From: Paramecium tetraurelia
Taxonomy: Eukaryota; Ciliophora; Oligohymenophorea; Peniculida; Parameciidae
DNA length: 64,000 nucleotides
Direction: 5' to 3'
Assembly (NCBI RefSeq): GCF_000165425.1
Contig: NW_001799619.1
Coordinates: forward strand, 675,370 to 739,369
Shown: positions 36,053-47,846 of the stretch, one piece after another
Position numbering within the stretch: position 1 is the stretch's first letter
Layout of the letters: each line of letters opens with the position of its first letter
Notes under the pieces: model-generated
Seen by the model: the letters and a program-made list of their open reading frames with translations, nothing else
Told to the model about the DNA's origin: nothing
Databases searched by the model: none
Program-made: the position numbers and the translations under genes

Positions 36053-36701
36053 TATTAAATTAATTTACTTCAATTATCTCTAAATTTAAATACATCTCTT
36101 TCTTTTCATTCCCAATTAAATATGTCTCATTAATTTTTCTCATTATTATCATTTCTCAGAAATTTATCTGATTAAATTCATGATAATCACATACATTTTC
36201 AAATGAAAAAGAAGACTAATCTAAACTTATTTTGTTTATCTTATATTTAAACCAGAGAATTCTCCCACTAAGAATTATGAAATAAGGTAATTTAGAAGAT
36301 TATACTTTGACTATCAAACTTAATGTATGTTCAAAGAGAAAAATAAAAATATAATTAAAAACAAACTAATTATATAATGATAATTAAATAGAATAGAAAT
36401 ATCTTAAAACCAAGATGAATTAAAAATTACATTAATTTAAATTTCTACTCCTTAACCAATTACTAACTTATAAAATCAAAAATACACAATCTGTTCAGAA
36501 CAATATATATGATGACATAGCTTCATTAATGAATATATCCATAAACATCATGAAAATGAGTAAGTTTACTATTTAGAATAATCTTTGGAGTCTTTAATAT
36601 CAAAAAAATAAATTAATTTAACGATTAGAATATGATTTAAACTAAGGTATATATTTTTATATAAATTAATAACTTTATTAATGCGCAATAAGCATGTTAC
36701 T
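36053..36701. other. 649-bp AT-rich spacer between divergent genes
   Basis: Holds the promoters of the flanking genes. The only ATG-initiated frame of note (36203, 25 codons) is too short to call. Confidence 0.45.
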
Positions 36702-37187
36702 ATGAGAAATTTCGAAAATAAAATAAAGTTATCTTGATGCTTATTTTTAAAGTCAAAAACGACATTCTTCCTATCCTTAATCTAAATCAAAAAAAACACT
36801 AAAGGTTCTATACCTAACAATTTCCAAAAGGGTGAAAATAGAATTGACATCAATAGATTTAATATTAACAAATAAGTATTTTTTGAAGATTCATTTTAAT
36901 TCTTCAGCAAGCCTAATTAAACAAATACTAATTTTTCTCGCCTAATGTTAAGAAATAACTATCATATTTTAAGTGCCAAAAAAAAAAGACCAACTTCTTC
37001 GGAAAAACTCAAAATAACTACACCATTCTATTCTTCTTCCTTTTATCAAAATTTCATAAGCTAAATAATTTTCTAGGTAATAGAAATTAATAAATAAGTT
37101 CGAGTTCCTCTTTTCTTAAAATAAGTCAAAGAAATAGAGAAAAAATAAGTCTGTGATGAAGGAGGACTTTTTGATAATGGGTTTTGA
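36702..37187 (+). CDS. Hypothetical Lys/Ser-rich protein (frame needs one base in an A-run)
   Basis: MRNFENKIN joins over a 25-nt intron (36728-36752) to QKRHSSYPQSKSK. The frame then reads sensibly (NTKGSIPNNFQKGENRIDIN, SAKKKRPTSSEKLKITTP, ending CDEGGLFDNGF) only if the A8 run at 36789-36796 has one more base. So either the run is mis-called or my start is wrong. The later part is well supported; no domain recognised. Confidence 0.45.
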
Positions 37188-38105
37188 GAATAACTAACAA
37201 CTTTAAAGAGTAATTTTCGATATATGAAAACTTATAGTTTCAAAATTCATCTATTTTGTTACATTGTTTATTATTTAATTATATTTAACATACAAATTCT
37301 ATAGTTTCTTAATTATTTTATTCAAAAACAAATAGTTATTATATCTATAAAAGATTGAATAATAAAATGCGGATATGTCTAGAACTTATTTGTTTTCTTT
37401 TGCTTGATTTAATTTAAATTTTTCAATAAATAATAAGATATATTCAAAATATAGTGATCTTGTTATCACAAATATTCACTTTACACTATTCATATTTTAT
37501 ATCAATTTCAAGTAAAGAAATACAACTGCTACAAATACTAATTAACAGGTTAATATACAATCAGTTAAGAGGATATGAAAAATTAACAAAAATAATGAAA
37601 CAATTAATTATTTGATCAACAAAGATTAATTAAAAGAAATATTAATTAATCCTCCTTTGATTTTATTTATATCAAGGATCGAGCTGTTTTACAAATTTCC
37701 TTAATGGGAAAATATTGTGCTCTAACAATTAGATTTGATTAATAAACTGATATTTTAAATTAGAGTGATAGTTTATTATACTAATCAAGTCTATTATTAA
37801 TTATTCTGCAAAATTTATAGCCTTAATATGATAGGGATTGCTTTGAATGTATTTTGCAAATTTCCAAATCAGAGACAATTAATAATTCTAAAAAAAGAGA
37901 GTAGGTACTTCAATTTTTTCGGTTATAATATTTTATCTTGTATTGACAAATTGAATTGTTTAAAACCAAAAATATAATAACTGTGTCAATATTATAATTT
38001 ATCCAAAGGATTAATATTTTGAAATTATATAATATAACAATAAAATAAATGTAGAAAATATAGGATGACTAATAATATATAAAAAATACAAAGAGCTAGT
38101 TAAAG
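37188..38105. other. 918-bp gene-poor, very AT-rich stretch
   Basis: The longest spacer in the window. I found no consistent frame, RNA gene or direct repeat. It lies between two genes on the same strand. Confidence 0.5.
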
Positions 38106-39649
38106 ATGCAAGGAATAACAGACAATTTGGCATCAACAACTCCTGATTTAACAAAATGTGAGTTTGAATTTAATTTTAGTTATCAATCCTGAGGCACTCT
38201 TAAAACCTACGAAAATGCAAATTGAACAATAAAATAAGAAAAGTGATCCAAATGATTCAAAAAATAAGAAAAAGCAAATCTAATAGAGTACTGTTATTAC
38301 AAAAAATGAAATGACTGCTTAAGATTGGATATTGAAGTGTTAGGAATTGTAAGCAATATTGGAAAAAGAAAAGATGAGAACAAATTAATTAGAATTGGAA
38401 CTAAAAAATAGATAGGAAAGATTTGTTAATAGAGAAATTGAGTATAGAAAAACGATAGAAGCATTACAAACTGAATTAAGAGCTAAAACAGCTTTAGATT
38501 AAGGAGATAGAAAAATAATGGAGAATATTTATAAAGATCACAATAAGATTATTGACGGAATCAATAATATTTAATTGAGAACATCTAAAATATTGGTGGA
38601 TTAGGAGAGAGATATTATTAGATTTTTTAATAATAAAATTAATGAGATAAAGAAACAATTTGAAGAGGAAAGAATTAAGAAAGGTAAAAATGATTAGGAG
38701 TATATTGAAAAAGAAAATTAATTGATTAGTGAATTGGAATGGATTAAAAACATAGCTTAAAAAATAGATAATGAAAATCATTCTCTAATGTAAAAGTATA
38801 AAGAATTAAAAATATAGTATTAGACATAAGAAAATGATCGAGAAATGCTTTTAAAAGAGTTAATAATGAAAAAGAAAAAAAATGCCATTCTTAAATCTTA
38901 AATTGAGTAATATGAGAAATTATTGAATGAAGCCTAAAAGGATGAAGTGGAATAAGATGATTAATCCTTTGATCAACCATCCTATCAAGATATTGTAAGA
39001 CCTGGAAGTAAAGCTAAGGTGAGAATTAGGTCTGTGAAGAATTCATCCTAATCTTAAAACAGATAAAACAAGGATGATTCATTATCAAAAAACCAGTCAT
39101 AAATTCAATAACAATAATAACAAGGCTCATAATCAATTCAATAAACCTTGTAAAGGTATGAGAAAACAATAAAATCCTTGCAATCAACATTAAAAAAGGA
39201 ATAAAAGAGAGTGAGAGATTTGAAATAATTATACATTAAGGAAATGCAAAGTAAATCAGAATTGGAAGTTATTCTTAGAAAATGTATTGATGATATCAAG
39301 GAAGAAATCATATAGATCAAAGGAGAAGCAAGAATATTCAATAAGAATAATAAAAGTAAATGTTATAGTAGATAATTTAGATAAATTGGATTAATTGGAG
39401 AAGGAAGATAGAGATAAATTAATTCAAACCTTATTAGATAATGAAAAGATAGTGACTTTAATACATGATTAGATATTTTATGCAAATAAAAAGAAGGTTG
39501 ATGAACTAAATACATCAAAATAATACGAGCCAAAATAACAAAAGTTATTTTAATTTCCTAATAAATAAATACTATAATAATAGTCTTAATAGAGACAATT
39601 AGAGGATGAAGGGTTTGATGATGGAGAGAACCCAGAAGATGAGTTTTGA
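38106..39649 (+). CDS. Long coiled-coil protein, possibly axonemal or basal-body
   Basis: Predicted 498 aa with introns 38158-38179 and 39356-39380. Almost the entire middle (about residues 75-280) is coiled coil with regular heptads (RFVNREIEYRKTIEALQTEL, FFNNKINEIKKQFEEERIKK). A Gln/Ser-rich linker follows, then a second coiled coil and a Gln-rich, acidic tail (QLEDEGFDDGENPEDEF). The order resembles ciliary coiled-coil proteins such as basal-body orientation or CCDC families. That is a comparison by feel, not a proven homology. Confidence 0.7.
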
Positions 39650-39692
39650 TTAGTATATTTTTAAATATTTTTAGTTATATGAAAATATTTAA

Positions 39693-40264
39693 TCATTATA
39701 TATTGATAGGTTTAAACGAATAGTAATCGGTATTTCTTCTTTTAAAATCAACTCTTCTGGTGATTGAAGTATTTCTTTAATTATTATTATTATTCAGTTC
39801 TAGTTTATTCCTAGCATCTTAGGTAGTGTTATTCATTTTTAGAAGTATATCTAGGTGAGTGTTGTTCTAATGAAATGTTTTATTAATTTTCTCTGTGATT
39901 TCCTTTAATTTATTTTCGTAATCATCTGTTAGATTTTAAACAACTGTTGTCTAAGGTATTGAATAACTTCGGTCTTGAATATTGACTGTGTTTTTAGTTT
40001 AATCTTTAAGAATTGGAGTTGGTGGTTTATTTTCTTGATTAATCTTGGAATTATTAAATTATTAGAAAAATTACTCAACTCTTTGTAATTCAATTTTTTT
40101 ATTAAATGGATCAATGATCTCCTTGAACTTTGTCCAATTTTAAAATTGCTTAGTATCTTATTTAGCAATTGGTAATAAAATCTAATTTATAATTTTAAGA
40201 GAATTACTTCTTCAATAAACCTAATGAATCCGCTGCATATTTACGAAATATCATCAGAACCCAT
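39693..40264 (-). CDS. Hypothetical hydrophilic protein
   Basis: Predicted 181 aa with one 26-nt intron (40182-40207). It starts MGSDDISQICSGFIRFIEE and continues WTKFKEIIDPFNKKIE, then is Asn/Thr-rich, with a helical part (LKEITEKINKTFHQNNTHLD) and a basic end (ITRRVDFKRRNTDYYSFKP). Gly2 is a possible myristoylation site but the next residues are not classic. No family. It converges with the coiled-coil gene, 43 nt between the stops. Confidence 0.6.
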
Positions 40265-40368
40265 AAGAGTTTGATATCTTTGTTATGACATTGACATATA
40301 ATTTTACTGTTAAATTTATTTATATAATTATTATTTAAAGTTGATATAATTTTGAATATTTCATTTCA

Positions 40369-40933
40369 TCAAAATTAAGCATATGGTTATTATCTATTCT
40401 AAGACATGTCATTAAATCCGCTTTATTAAGGATTCTAAGTTCCAACTGGACCAGCTAATGTAATAATCTATCATTTACCAACTTGTTGTTAATTCCCTCT
40501 ATAAGAATTTATTGCTACAATGGCTCCAACCTATAGATAAATCCATCATTTTACTTTTAATAAGGCATTCACAATGCTAATGAAGATTACGAAAACATGG
40601 AGACCATGTAATCTACCCCAAACAGGATTATTTTTTTCTGTGGCAGTCCAAATAGATCCAACTGACAATAACCAAATTAAATCAACTAAAATTAAGATTC
40701 CATTTAAAACCATTAACTAAGAAATAGCAATTAAATGATTACCATTAAGGAATTGGCTTTGTCATCTCTTGATATCCATAAATAATAGCAAAAGAAAGCA
40801 AAAGGGAAATTAAAATCTGTTCTAATCAAACAGGCTAGTACTGATAACCACTTTCAAAATATTATTCATTAATTCTTACAGCAATTGATAAGAAAATTAG
40901 CTCTATTATTTTACTTAATTTCTTTGAATCCAT
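40369..40933 (-). CDS. Small multi-pass membrane protein
   Basis: Predicted 156 aa, with four introns of 20, 26, 24 and 24 nt (40822-40841, 40717-40742, 40531-40554, 40456-40479), all splicing in phase. Hydrophobic helices: LSKIIELIFLSIAV, FPFAFFCYYLW, LMVLNGILILVDLIWLLS and HVFVIFISIVNALLKVGAIV. The tail is Gln/Asn/Pro-rich (GTQNPQQSGFNDMSQNRQQP) and hydrophilic. It looks like a small conserved eukaryotic membrane protein, but I cannot name it with confidence. Confidence 0.65.
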
Positions 40934-41124
40934 CTCTTAATTCAACTATTTATATTAATTCAAATAATTTTAATATTTTTAAATATTAGACTGTTATATA
41001 TATATAATTGGCATTTATCTAAAACCTTAAATTATTTTTATCATCAATCCCAATCTTAGAATAGTATTAAATAATAGATGTTCATCATAAATACAAATAT
41101 TGTATTTTTAATATTTAATTAAAT

Positions 41125-42078
41125 ATGAATAAATACGCTTTAGAAGAATAACAAATTTTAAATGAAATTATAGATCAAATATTTTCATCTAACATAGCAG
41201 AAACTAAAATAATAGCAGAAGAAATCTATAGTGTAAAGAGACTTGTTTCATTAGAATAATTTTTACCTAACATTTGTGGATTCTATGCACTCTATAACAC
41301 ATATTTTGAAATCAATCACAATATTACATTATTTTGGAAATTCTACTTTGAATTAATAAAATAGTTAAACCAAATGTTTGAAGGGGATTTCGAAAATTTT
41401 GATGAATTATAGCGTTATCATCTTGATTACATACTAAATAATAAAATTATATAATAACTCTAAGTGTATCAAGATTTTGGCAACAAAAGACCAAAGGAAG
41501 TAATTCCATTTTTTTATGGTTGCGATATCATTTAAAATTCAACAGAGGAGTTATCTATCATCTCAGATTCATTTAATAGATTAAGATAATAATAGATTTC
41601 TAATTTAACTCTCATTTGTGGTATAACAATACATTACTTGATAATTGATTTGAGATGGGAGTAAACCAAACTTAATATATATTTGATAGATTCTCAAAAT
41701 GATAATTTAAATAAGCTCTTTAATAAGCAGATTGTTATGGATAAAAATCTTTCTTTGGAAAAGCGAAGAAGAAGAAGGTATAAGATTGATTTAAGAAATT
41801 TAATAATGATTCTTTAAAGACTATTAATCGGTTAAGACATAATTGATATTTATTTAGAATATGCAATCAATAATGTAAGAGATAGTTTTGATGAATTTGC
41901 ATAAAGAAAATAGTTAAAGGAATGGATTATTGAGGAGTATCCATTGCCAGTATTAAAACACATGATATTTAATGTAGCTAAATAGTTTAATAAATAACTA
42001 AAATAAATGTCTTGGATATTAGAGTATGAAAATTAAGAATTGAGTGAATTAAAGAATTAATTAATGACTTTTATTTGA
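41125..42078 (+). CDS. Possible cysteine-peptidase-like protein
   Basis: Intronless, 317 aa. Near residue 51 it has NICGFYALYN, which looks like a Cys nucleophile at a helix start, as in papain-fold (Ulp1, UFSP-like) peptidases. About 120 residues later it has ITIHYLIIDL (candidate His on a strand) and then LIDSQND (candidate Asp). The C-terminal part is helical (RRRRRYKIDLRNLIMILQRL). The Cys-His-Asp order with strand context suggests a peptidase or deubiquitinase-like fold. This is inference; the spacing is plausible but I cannot run a profile. Confidence 0.5.
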
Positions 42079-42104
42079 TATATAATATAAAATATAATTT
42101 AATA

Positions 42105-43011
42105 ATGAAAGGATATGAGTTTTTGAGACTGATATAGGAAATTGGAGTTATTCTTAATTTATCAACTCCAACAATCAGTCATGTGATTACTATTTATAAA
42201 AGGTAAAGAAATAACACTAATGAATAGATTTACACTAAGCAACAAGAGATAATTTAAAAAGGAAATGGTGATCACAGCATGTTTTTATTTAGTGAGTAAA
42301 ATAGTGGAAGATATGAAAAGAATTAGAGACATTTTAGTTAGTAAGTAATTCATATTAATAAGTAAGTAATTTGTGTAGTTAATAAAATGTACACATTAGC
42401 AAATCAAGAGAGAAAATAGAAATTATAAGCTAATAATTAAGCTGATTATGATGAAGATCCAATTAAATATTTAGGCATAGAATAATACGAGAATTACAAT
42501 ATTGAGTTTTTTGATAAATTTGTACCTTTATTTAATAATGAATAATATGCAGAATGGAAAAGAGAAGTATTGGAAGCAGAGTAACATATATTAAGGATAA
42601 TAAACTATGATTTAAAAAATGAAACATTGGATAGCTACTAACTCTTATTGAATTATTTAAAGGTATGTTATTAGAGAGTCTACATTATAGATCTTTCAAT
42701 TTGAATAAGGTTTAAGATAAATGATATTTGATATATTTCAGGATACATTCTTTGTTGACTTTTAGACAGACATGGTATTGATTTATCAGTAATTGTAGAC
42801 TTAAGTAGATTGTGTCAAAGGTTCAATTTATTTGGGAATTTAATTTTTTAGAATGCATGCAGTGGATAAATAGAAATTATTGAAATTAAAAGAAGAATTT
42901 TGTTCATAAAAATGGTGGGAAGAATTCATGCAAATCTCATATAAACAACTATTATTATTTTAAATCGACATGTTACAATATTACAATGCATAAGATTTTG
43001 TATAAGCATGA
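42105..43011 (+). CDS. Cyclin (transcriptional K/L/T-like)
   Basis: Predicted 292 aa with one 28-nt intron (42663-42690). It begins MKGYEFLRLIQEIGVILNLS, close to the first cyclin-box helix. It continues with FFDKFVPLFNNEQYAEWKRE and VLEAEQHILRIINYDLKNET, the conserved helix-5 pattern, then FDIFQDTFFVDFQTDMVLIY and the second box (VDCVKGSIYLGIQFFRMH). The layout fits CDK9/12-type cyclins. It starts 27 nt after the previous stop on the same strand. Confidence 0.75.
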
Positions 43012-43302
43012 ATATAATTTATGTAATTAATAATTTATAAATATCCTTTTTTTTTTTGCTTTTACGCTAAGGTATTTTTAAGCAAATTTGAATATAAAAC
43101 TCACATTAACAGAATTGATTGAGCAGAAGGAATTTGGTGATTAAATTTCAAAGATTCACATCTTCAAATAAAAATATAGTGTCATATTGTTGTATTTTCA
43201 TTTATTTGATATGAATACTGTGAAATAAATCATCAAATTGGTATCAACCAGAACAATATATTGGATCCCAAGGCACTTTAAAAATTGAGCCAGATTCCTT
43301 GA

Positions 43303-44212
43303 TCATATTTTGTTTTCTAATAATAAGCACTCATTAAATACATCTGGTTTATCTTCAAGTTGTTCAAGCGTTGTTTTATTTTACGATGTAAGATAAACAT
43401 GAAATATAAAAAAACCTGATATCAAGATGGCAAGGAAACATACAAAATAAAAGTGAAGCACTATAATGTAGAGTTTTAAATCGGAAACATCAATGTGAAT
43501 TACTTACTCAAAGACTTTTTATTAGGAAATAGTGACCCAAACTAAAAGAGCGCCTCTACTTCTAAATGAATTTAATCTTACTTGCATAAAAGATCATACA
43601 GAAAAACATCTTATAATTATCTCTGGCAACACAATTATTTATCCATTGGCAATGATGATCCATTCTCTACCAACAAGTATTGCATTATGAACAATGATGT
43701 GCTCTTGGTGGTTTAGGAATGCAACATTTTTTGCAAAATCGTTTTTATACAACCTTTTGATTCTGATCTTTATTAGTATTGTCTTCTTCTTCAATGATTT
43801 CTTCTGCATCCAGATTAACAACGCTTCTATCTTCATCATTTTCTGTTTTGAATGTTTTTACAGATCTTTAACTTCTCCTTTATTTTTCCTCTGTTAATCT
43901 CTCTTTTTCTTATTATTTAAATATTTCCCATTACTTCCAAGTTTCATCAATTGTTTCCTAAAATAAGTAAATAGAAAACCGTTGAAATAATTCCAGGTTA
44001 CAAAAACATTGCCCTAAACATTGATACCATGAATAAAATGATAATACAATGCAATATGATGATATCATAAGTATATCCATTAAAATTGGGTTTGAGATTG
44101 GTCTACAATAAATAGAATAATTTACAATGAAATAAATGCTGTATGAAAATATTAGCACACCAAACAACATAAAAGTCGGCAATAACGACATTAATCTGTT
44201 CCAAAAGCTCAT
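43303..44212 (-). CDS. DHHC-type protein S-palmitoyltransferase
   Basis: Predicted 293 aa with one 28-nt intron (43554-43581). Two N-terminal membrane helices (LPTFMLFGVLIFSYSIYFIV, then the helix near YCIVLSF), a charged loop, and the Cys-rich domain RFCKKCCIPKPPRAHHCSQC...MDHHCQWINNCV with the catalytic DHHC. After the third and fourth helices (FYFVCFLAILISGFFIFHVY) a TTxE-like motif appears (NKTTLEQLE), as in this family. It transfers palmitate to Cys of target proteins at ER, Golgi or plasma membranes. Substrate unknown. A 28-nt intron ending in GAG is needed to keep the third helix in frame. Confidence 0.93.
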
Positions 44213-44266
44213 CTAAATTCGTTTTTAATTATATTTTTTTAATAATATAATACTCAACATAAAATC

Positions 44267-45079
44267 TCACTCTAAGAAACCATTACTCAAATCAGAGATC
44301 TCTTCCAGTTCTATTTATTCATCCACTGATAGAAGAAATGTTGGATAATAGAAGGACTTTCCACATGTAACGAATGCACCAACAGGTTTACTACAATCGC
44401 ATGTTCTTGGTTTCATGGCTTAAGTGAAACAAGTTCTTAATTCAGCAATATAAAATTTGCCAGTTGTAGCTAAATTAATAAATTATACAATTTACAATCT
44501 TTCTAACATGTATATGTCATTGCTGTTGATATTCCTAATACTTTTGTAAATGCTGCTCTAACTTCAGCATCTGTTAATTGCCTATCATCATCTGGATAGA
44601 TTCCTGCTGATGCCAATATTTTATAATAATTATATTGATTATTAAGGTTTCCAACTCTTGACATATAACCATTTTAAGTAAGATTATCTGGGTGACATGT
44701 TCCATGCTTTTCCCATTCGTGTCTACATTATAATAATAATTTACTTTCTAAATGTGAAAGTGTCTGAATACATGCCATTCCAAGTAACATCAATTAATGT
44801 CTTAGTGGCCACAGTTAATTTATCTTCATCATAGTCTTCATCTCTACAATTGAATATCATCCCACAAGTAGTTTCTAACATTGTATTTGGCCATAATCCA
44901 TGCGTATTCCATCTAGCATTATCATAATTTCCCATGTATGTTTTTGTACACTTCTAAAATTTACATATAGATCCTGGCCATTCTTAAGCAAATACGTACA
45001 TATAGCCTAAGATTTCATCATTTTATTGACAATATGCCTGACTGACAATATATAACAACAGTATGATTGTTATTTTCAT
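44267..45079 (-). CDS. Ribonuclease T2 (secreted/lysosomal)
   Basis: Predicted 254 aa with introns 44723-44744 and 44470-44495. Signal peptide MKITIILLLYIVSQAYC, then EWPGSICKF, active-site CAS I WNTHGLWPN and CAS II KHEWEKHGTC, both needed for RNA cleavage by acid/base histidines. Later Cys residues (TCFTQAMKPRTCDC) are likely disulfides. RNase T2 degrades RNA in lysosomes or food vacuoles. The intron at 44723 splits exactly before CAS II, so the splice is well supported. Confidence 0.95.
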
Positions 45080-45222
45080 AGTTTTGAATAATTATAATAA
45101 TAATAAAGATTAATCTATATGACATCATAGAATTCGATAATAAATAATATGTTTTTAGGTCTCTTACTAAAAGGATAAGTATTAATTTAATTGCATTTTA
45201 TATATACATAAATTAAATTATA

Positions 45223-45915
45223 TCAATTTTCATTCAATTTACTCTTAAGAGAATCAAAATAATCAATTGCTGCTTTATTGACTGACATAAATTAATCAGT
45301 CACCAATAATTTGTGGTGAATTGACGAATTTAGGTTTATTGAATACCATTATTTATTTGGTTTTAAAGCATCCTCCTTCATTTATTAGATAATTAGGGTT
45401 TGAATTGGAATATCTTCAGTGGTTTGACACTGATCATCAATCAGTTTAGGCTACTTTTTTTCTTTTTCTAAATTTAAATTACAGGTTAAATCAGTTTGAG
45501 TTTCAACAGTGTTTAAATTCTTGCTGATTATTTGTGTATCAACATTTACTGTAGATTACTCAGCAGATAAATTTGATAGTTCATTCGACTATATCTATTA
45601 AGACAACTTGGTTTTGAATTTAAATTATAGAAGGATTTTTTTTTGATTTGATTAATTGTTCTCTTTGATTTATTGAATTTCTGGCTCTTTAATCTCAGAA
45701 CAACCACTATTGTACTACTACTTGATGTTCTCTTGGACAAATTTATCTTAAGGAGGCTCAATTGTATGAATGGATTATTCAGAATTTTCTTGTATAGAGG
45801 GATACTATTTGTTAAAATTAGTGTTTTTAAATTGCTCCAACAATCTTTTTCTATTTTGAATACACTTCTCTAGATAAAAGGAAGGAGCTGGATAAATATT
45901 AGGATGTTAATCCAT
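45223..45915 (-). CDS. Hypothetical Gln/Asn-rich protein
   Basis: Intronless, 230 aa, starting MDQHPNIYPAPSFYLEKC. Rich in Gln, Asn, Ser and Thr, with Thr-Gln-Thr patches (TVETQTDL, QCQTTEDIPIQT). C-terminal half charged, ending YFDSLKSKLNEN. No domain recognised. Tandem with the RNase T2 gene. Confidence 0.55.
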
Positions 45916-46029
45916 AGTATTAATTATTAAATAACAAAAACATTTTTATTAATAAGCTTCTAAATAATTAACATACCTTTCATTTAGAACATTTGGTATA
46001 TTTATTTATTTCATTTATGTATAATAATA

Positions 46030-46553
46030 TCATGCTGTTGCTTTTTTAATAAAGGTACGTTAAGCAGATCTTCTAATCTTACCTGCATATCTTCCAGCAA
46101 CTGTATCAGCATCTTTAACATCAGCCTTATCAAATTAATCGACTTTTGCTTCTTTTCTATCAACTACATCCATCAAATTGATTTCGCAAGTGTTATCACT
46201 AATATAGATTTAAATTATATACGGATTCACAAACACATAGCCACCCAAATGCAAAAAGTCACCAGTGACTCCTTTGACATCTTAAGTGAATTTAATCTTC
46301 AAAGGCCCTGGTGGTAATATGTATACTGCTGCAGGAGTTCTATTTTGAATAATGAGAGCTGCCTTGCGAGGTTATTACAATAGACGAATACTTCATTTGT
46401 TTTAGCCACTATTCTTGAGAAACCTTCGAATTTGTCCAATATTGTTCTGTATGGAGTTCTAATGGTCAACTCCATCTTTGCTTTCTTAGCTGTACTGAAA
46501 CAAGCCTGATTCTTAAGGGCAAGTCCAATCACACCATTAGCGATTCTATTCAT
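46030..46553 (-). CDS. Mitochondrial ATP-synthase delta/epsilon-like subunit (tentative)
   Basis: Predicted 164 aa with one 29-nt intron (46363-46391). N-terminus MNRIANGVIGLALKNQACFS resembles a mitochondrial presequence. The body is a beta-sandwich-like stretch: TPYRTILDKFEGFSRIVAKT, AALIIQNRTPAAVYILPPGP, GVTGDFLHLGGYVFVNP and INLMDVVDRKEAKVDQFDKA, followed by helices ending IRRSAQRTFIKKATA. Beta-sandwich then helical hairpin is the layout of F1 delta/epsilon, but motif-level identity is weak, so I keep this tentative. Divergent start, 32 nt from a kinase gene. Confidence 0.5.
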
Positions 46554-46585
46554 AATTTATTTATTTAATTTTTATATTTATTTCT
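46554..46585. promoter_or_regulatory. 32-nt bidirectional promoter region
   Basis: Two divergent start codons (46553 on minus and 46586 on plus) are separated by only 32 nt of T-rich DNA, so the two genes must share or overlap promoter elements. Confidence 0.5.
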
Positions 46586-47781
46586 ATGCAAAAAGAATAA
46601 ATAAGAAACCAATTAAAAAAACAACTGTTCGAAAATTAAGGATTGCGTTAAAAGAAATCTATTGACATTGAAAATAACATTACTCAATAGAATTCTCCTT
46701 AGCTGCAAGAAACATTTTAAGATGCATACTAATTAATGGAGAAAATAGGTATTCAGTTTGTTCTTATCTAGGTGAGGGTGCTCATTCTGTGGTTCGTAAA
46801 TGCTTAAGATTACCTAAATAAAAAAGTGCTAGGTCTCTTATGACTAAATCAACCTAGATATATGCAGTTAAATGTTTTAGAACTGATGATCCAGAGATTG
46901 TAAATACAATTATTCAGACATTTAATTTGTAAAGATTATTATAAGATGTCCCTCGAATTTGTAGGGCTTATGATCTTTTTATAGATGAAAAAACGAAACA
47001 TTAGTATCAAGTGATAGAATATTGTGATATTCCTAGTTTGGATTAAGTGTTTCCATTGCTATCACTTAAACATAAATAGGAAACTATTAAATAACTGGCT
47101 TAAACAATTGCTTAAATACATTCTAAAGGGATATGTCATCGAGATTTAAAGCCGGAAAACATATTAATATAATTGAATCCAGAAATATAAATTAAGTTAA
47201 TTGATTTTGGAGTTAGTAAACGATTCAAATTCAAAGATACCTTTAAAGATATGTGGACTGCAACTGGAACCATAGTTTATTAAGCACCTGAAGTATTTTT
47301 AGGTGGTGGCTATGACGAAAAGGGTAGTTATGGTATAATATTAAAGTTGATATCTGGTCTATTGGAGTAATATTATACTAATTATTGTGTTATCGACTTC
47401 CCTTTTTTGCTGATACTGTTAGTGAAACCATTGAGTTAATTACCTCAGAAAATCTTTCATTCCAATACACAGAAGAATTTTAGAATCTGAGTTACATAGA
47501 GAGAGACTTGATTAAAAGATTACTGAAACACAATCCTCATCATAGACTCTATGCTGAAGGTACATATTTGAATAACTTTAGACATCTCTTTACATCCTTG
47601 GTTTGAAGACTAAAGTATACATACTTAATATGTTATATCTGATGATACAAATCTAATGTCTAGACAGATTTTGGAAGAAAGAACACTTTCTACTCAAATT
47701 GGCAATGAAATCTCAGATCAATAAGTTTAAAATTTGATGGATAGTTTTGAGTGGGGATAAAGAATTCATTTTAAAAAATGA
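46586..47781 (+). CDS. CAMK-like Ser/Thr kinase
   Basis: Predicted 375 aa with introns at 46749-46771, 47324-47346 and 47560-47581, all in phase. After a Gln-rich leader (MQKEQIRNQLKKQLFENQGL) the kinase has QLMEKIGEGAHSVVR (glycine loop), IYAVKCF (ATP lysine), ICHRDLKPENILIQL (catalytic loop), LIDFGVSKRF, TIVYQAPEVF (APE) and DIWSIGVILYQLL. The segment ATGTIVYQAPE resembles CAMK-type activation segments. The C-terminal tail has a helical stretch (NLMDSFEWGQRIHFKK). Substrate unknown. Confidence 0.9.
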
Positions 47782-47846
47782 TTAATCTTTTAGATGATCA
47801 AATTTTTGTTTTATTTTGCTTCAAATATTAATTTATTTAATTGTAG

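Noticed and set aside
36203-36280. Small frame MKKKTNLNLFCLSYIQ
   Set aside because: Only 25 codons, no splice extension, in a promoter region.
37188-38105. Possible gene in the longest spacer
   Set aside because: No frame gives a sensible start, splice set and protein; left as spacer.
43694-43897. Plus-strand frame opposite the DHHC gene
   Set aside because: Antisense of the catalytic Cys-rich domain region.
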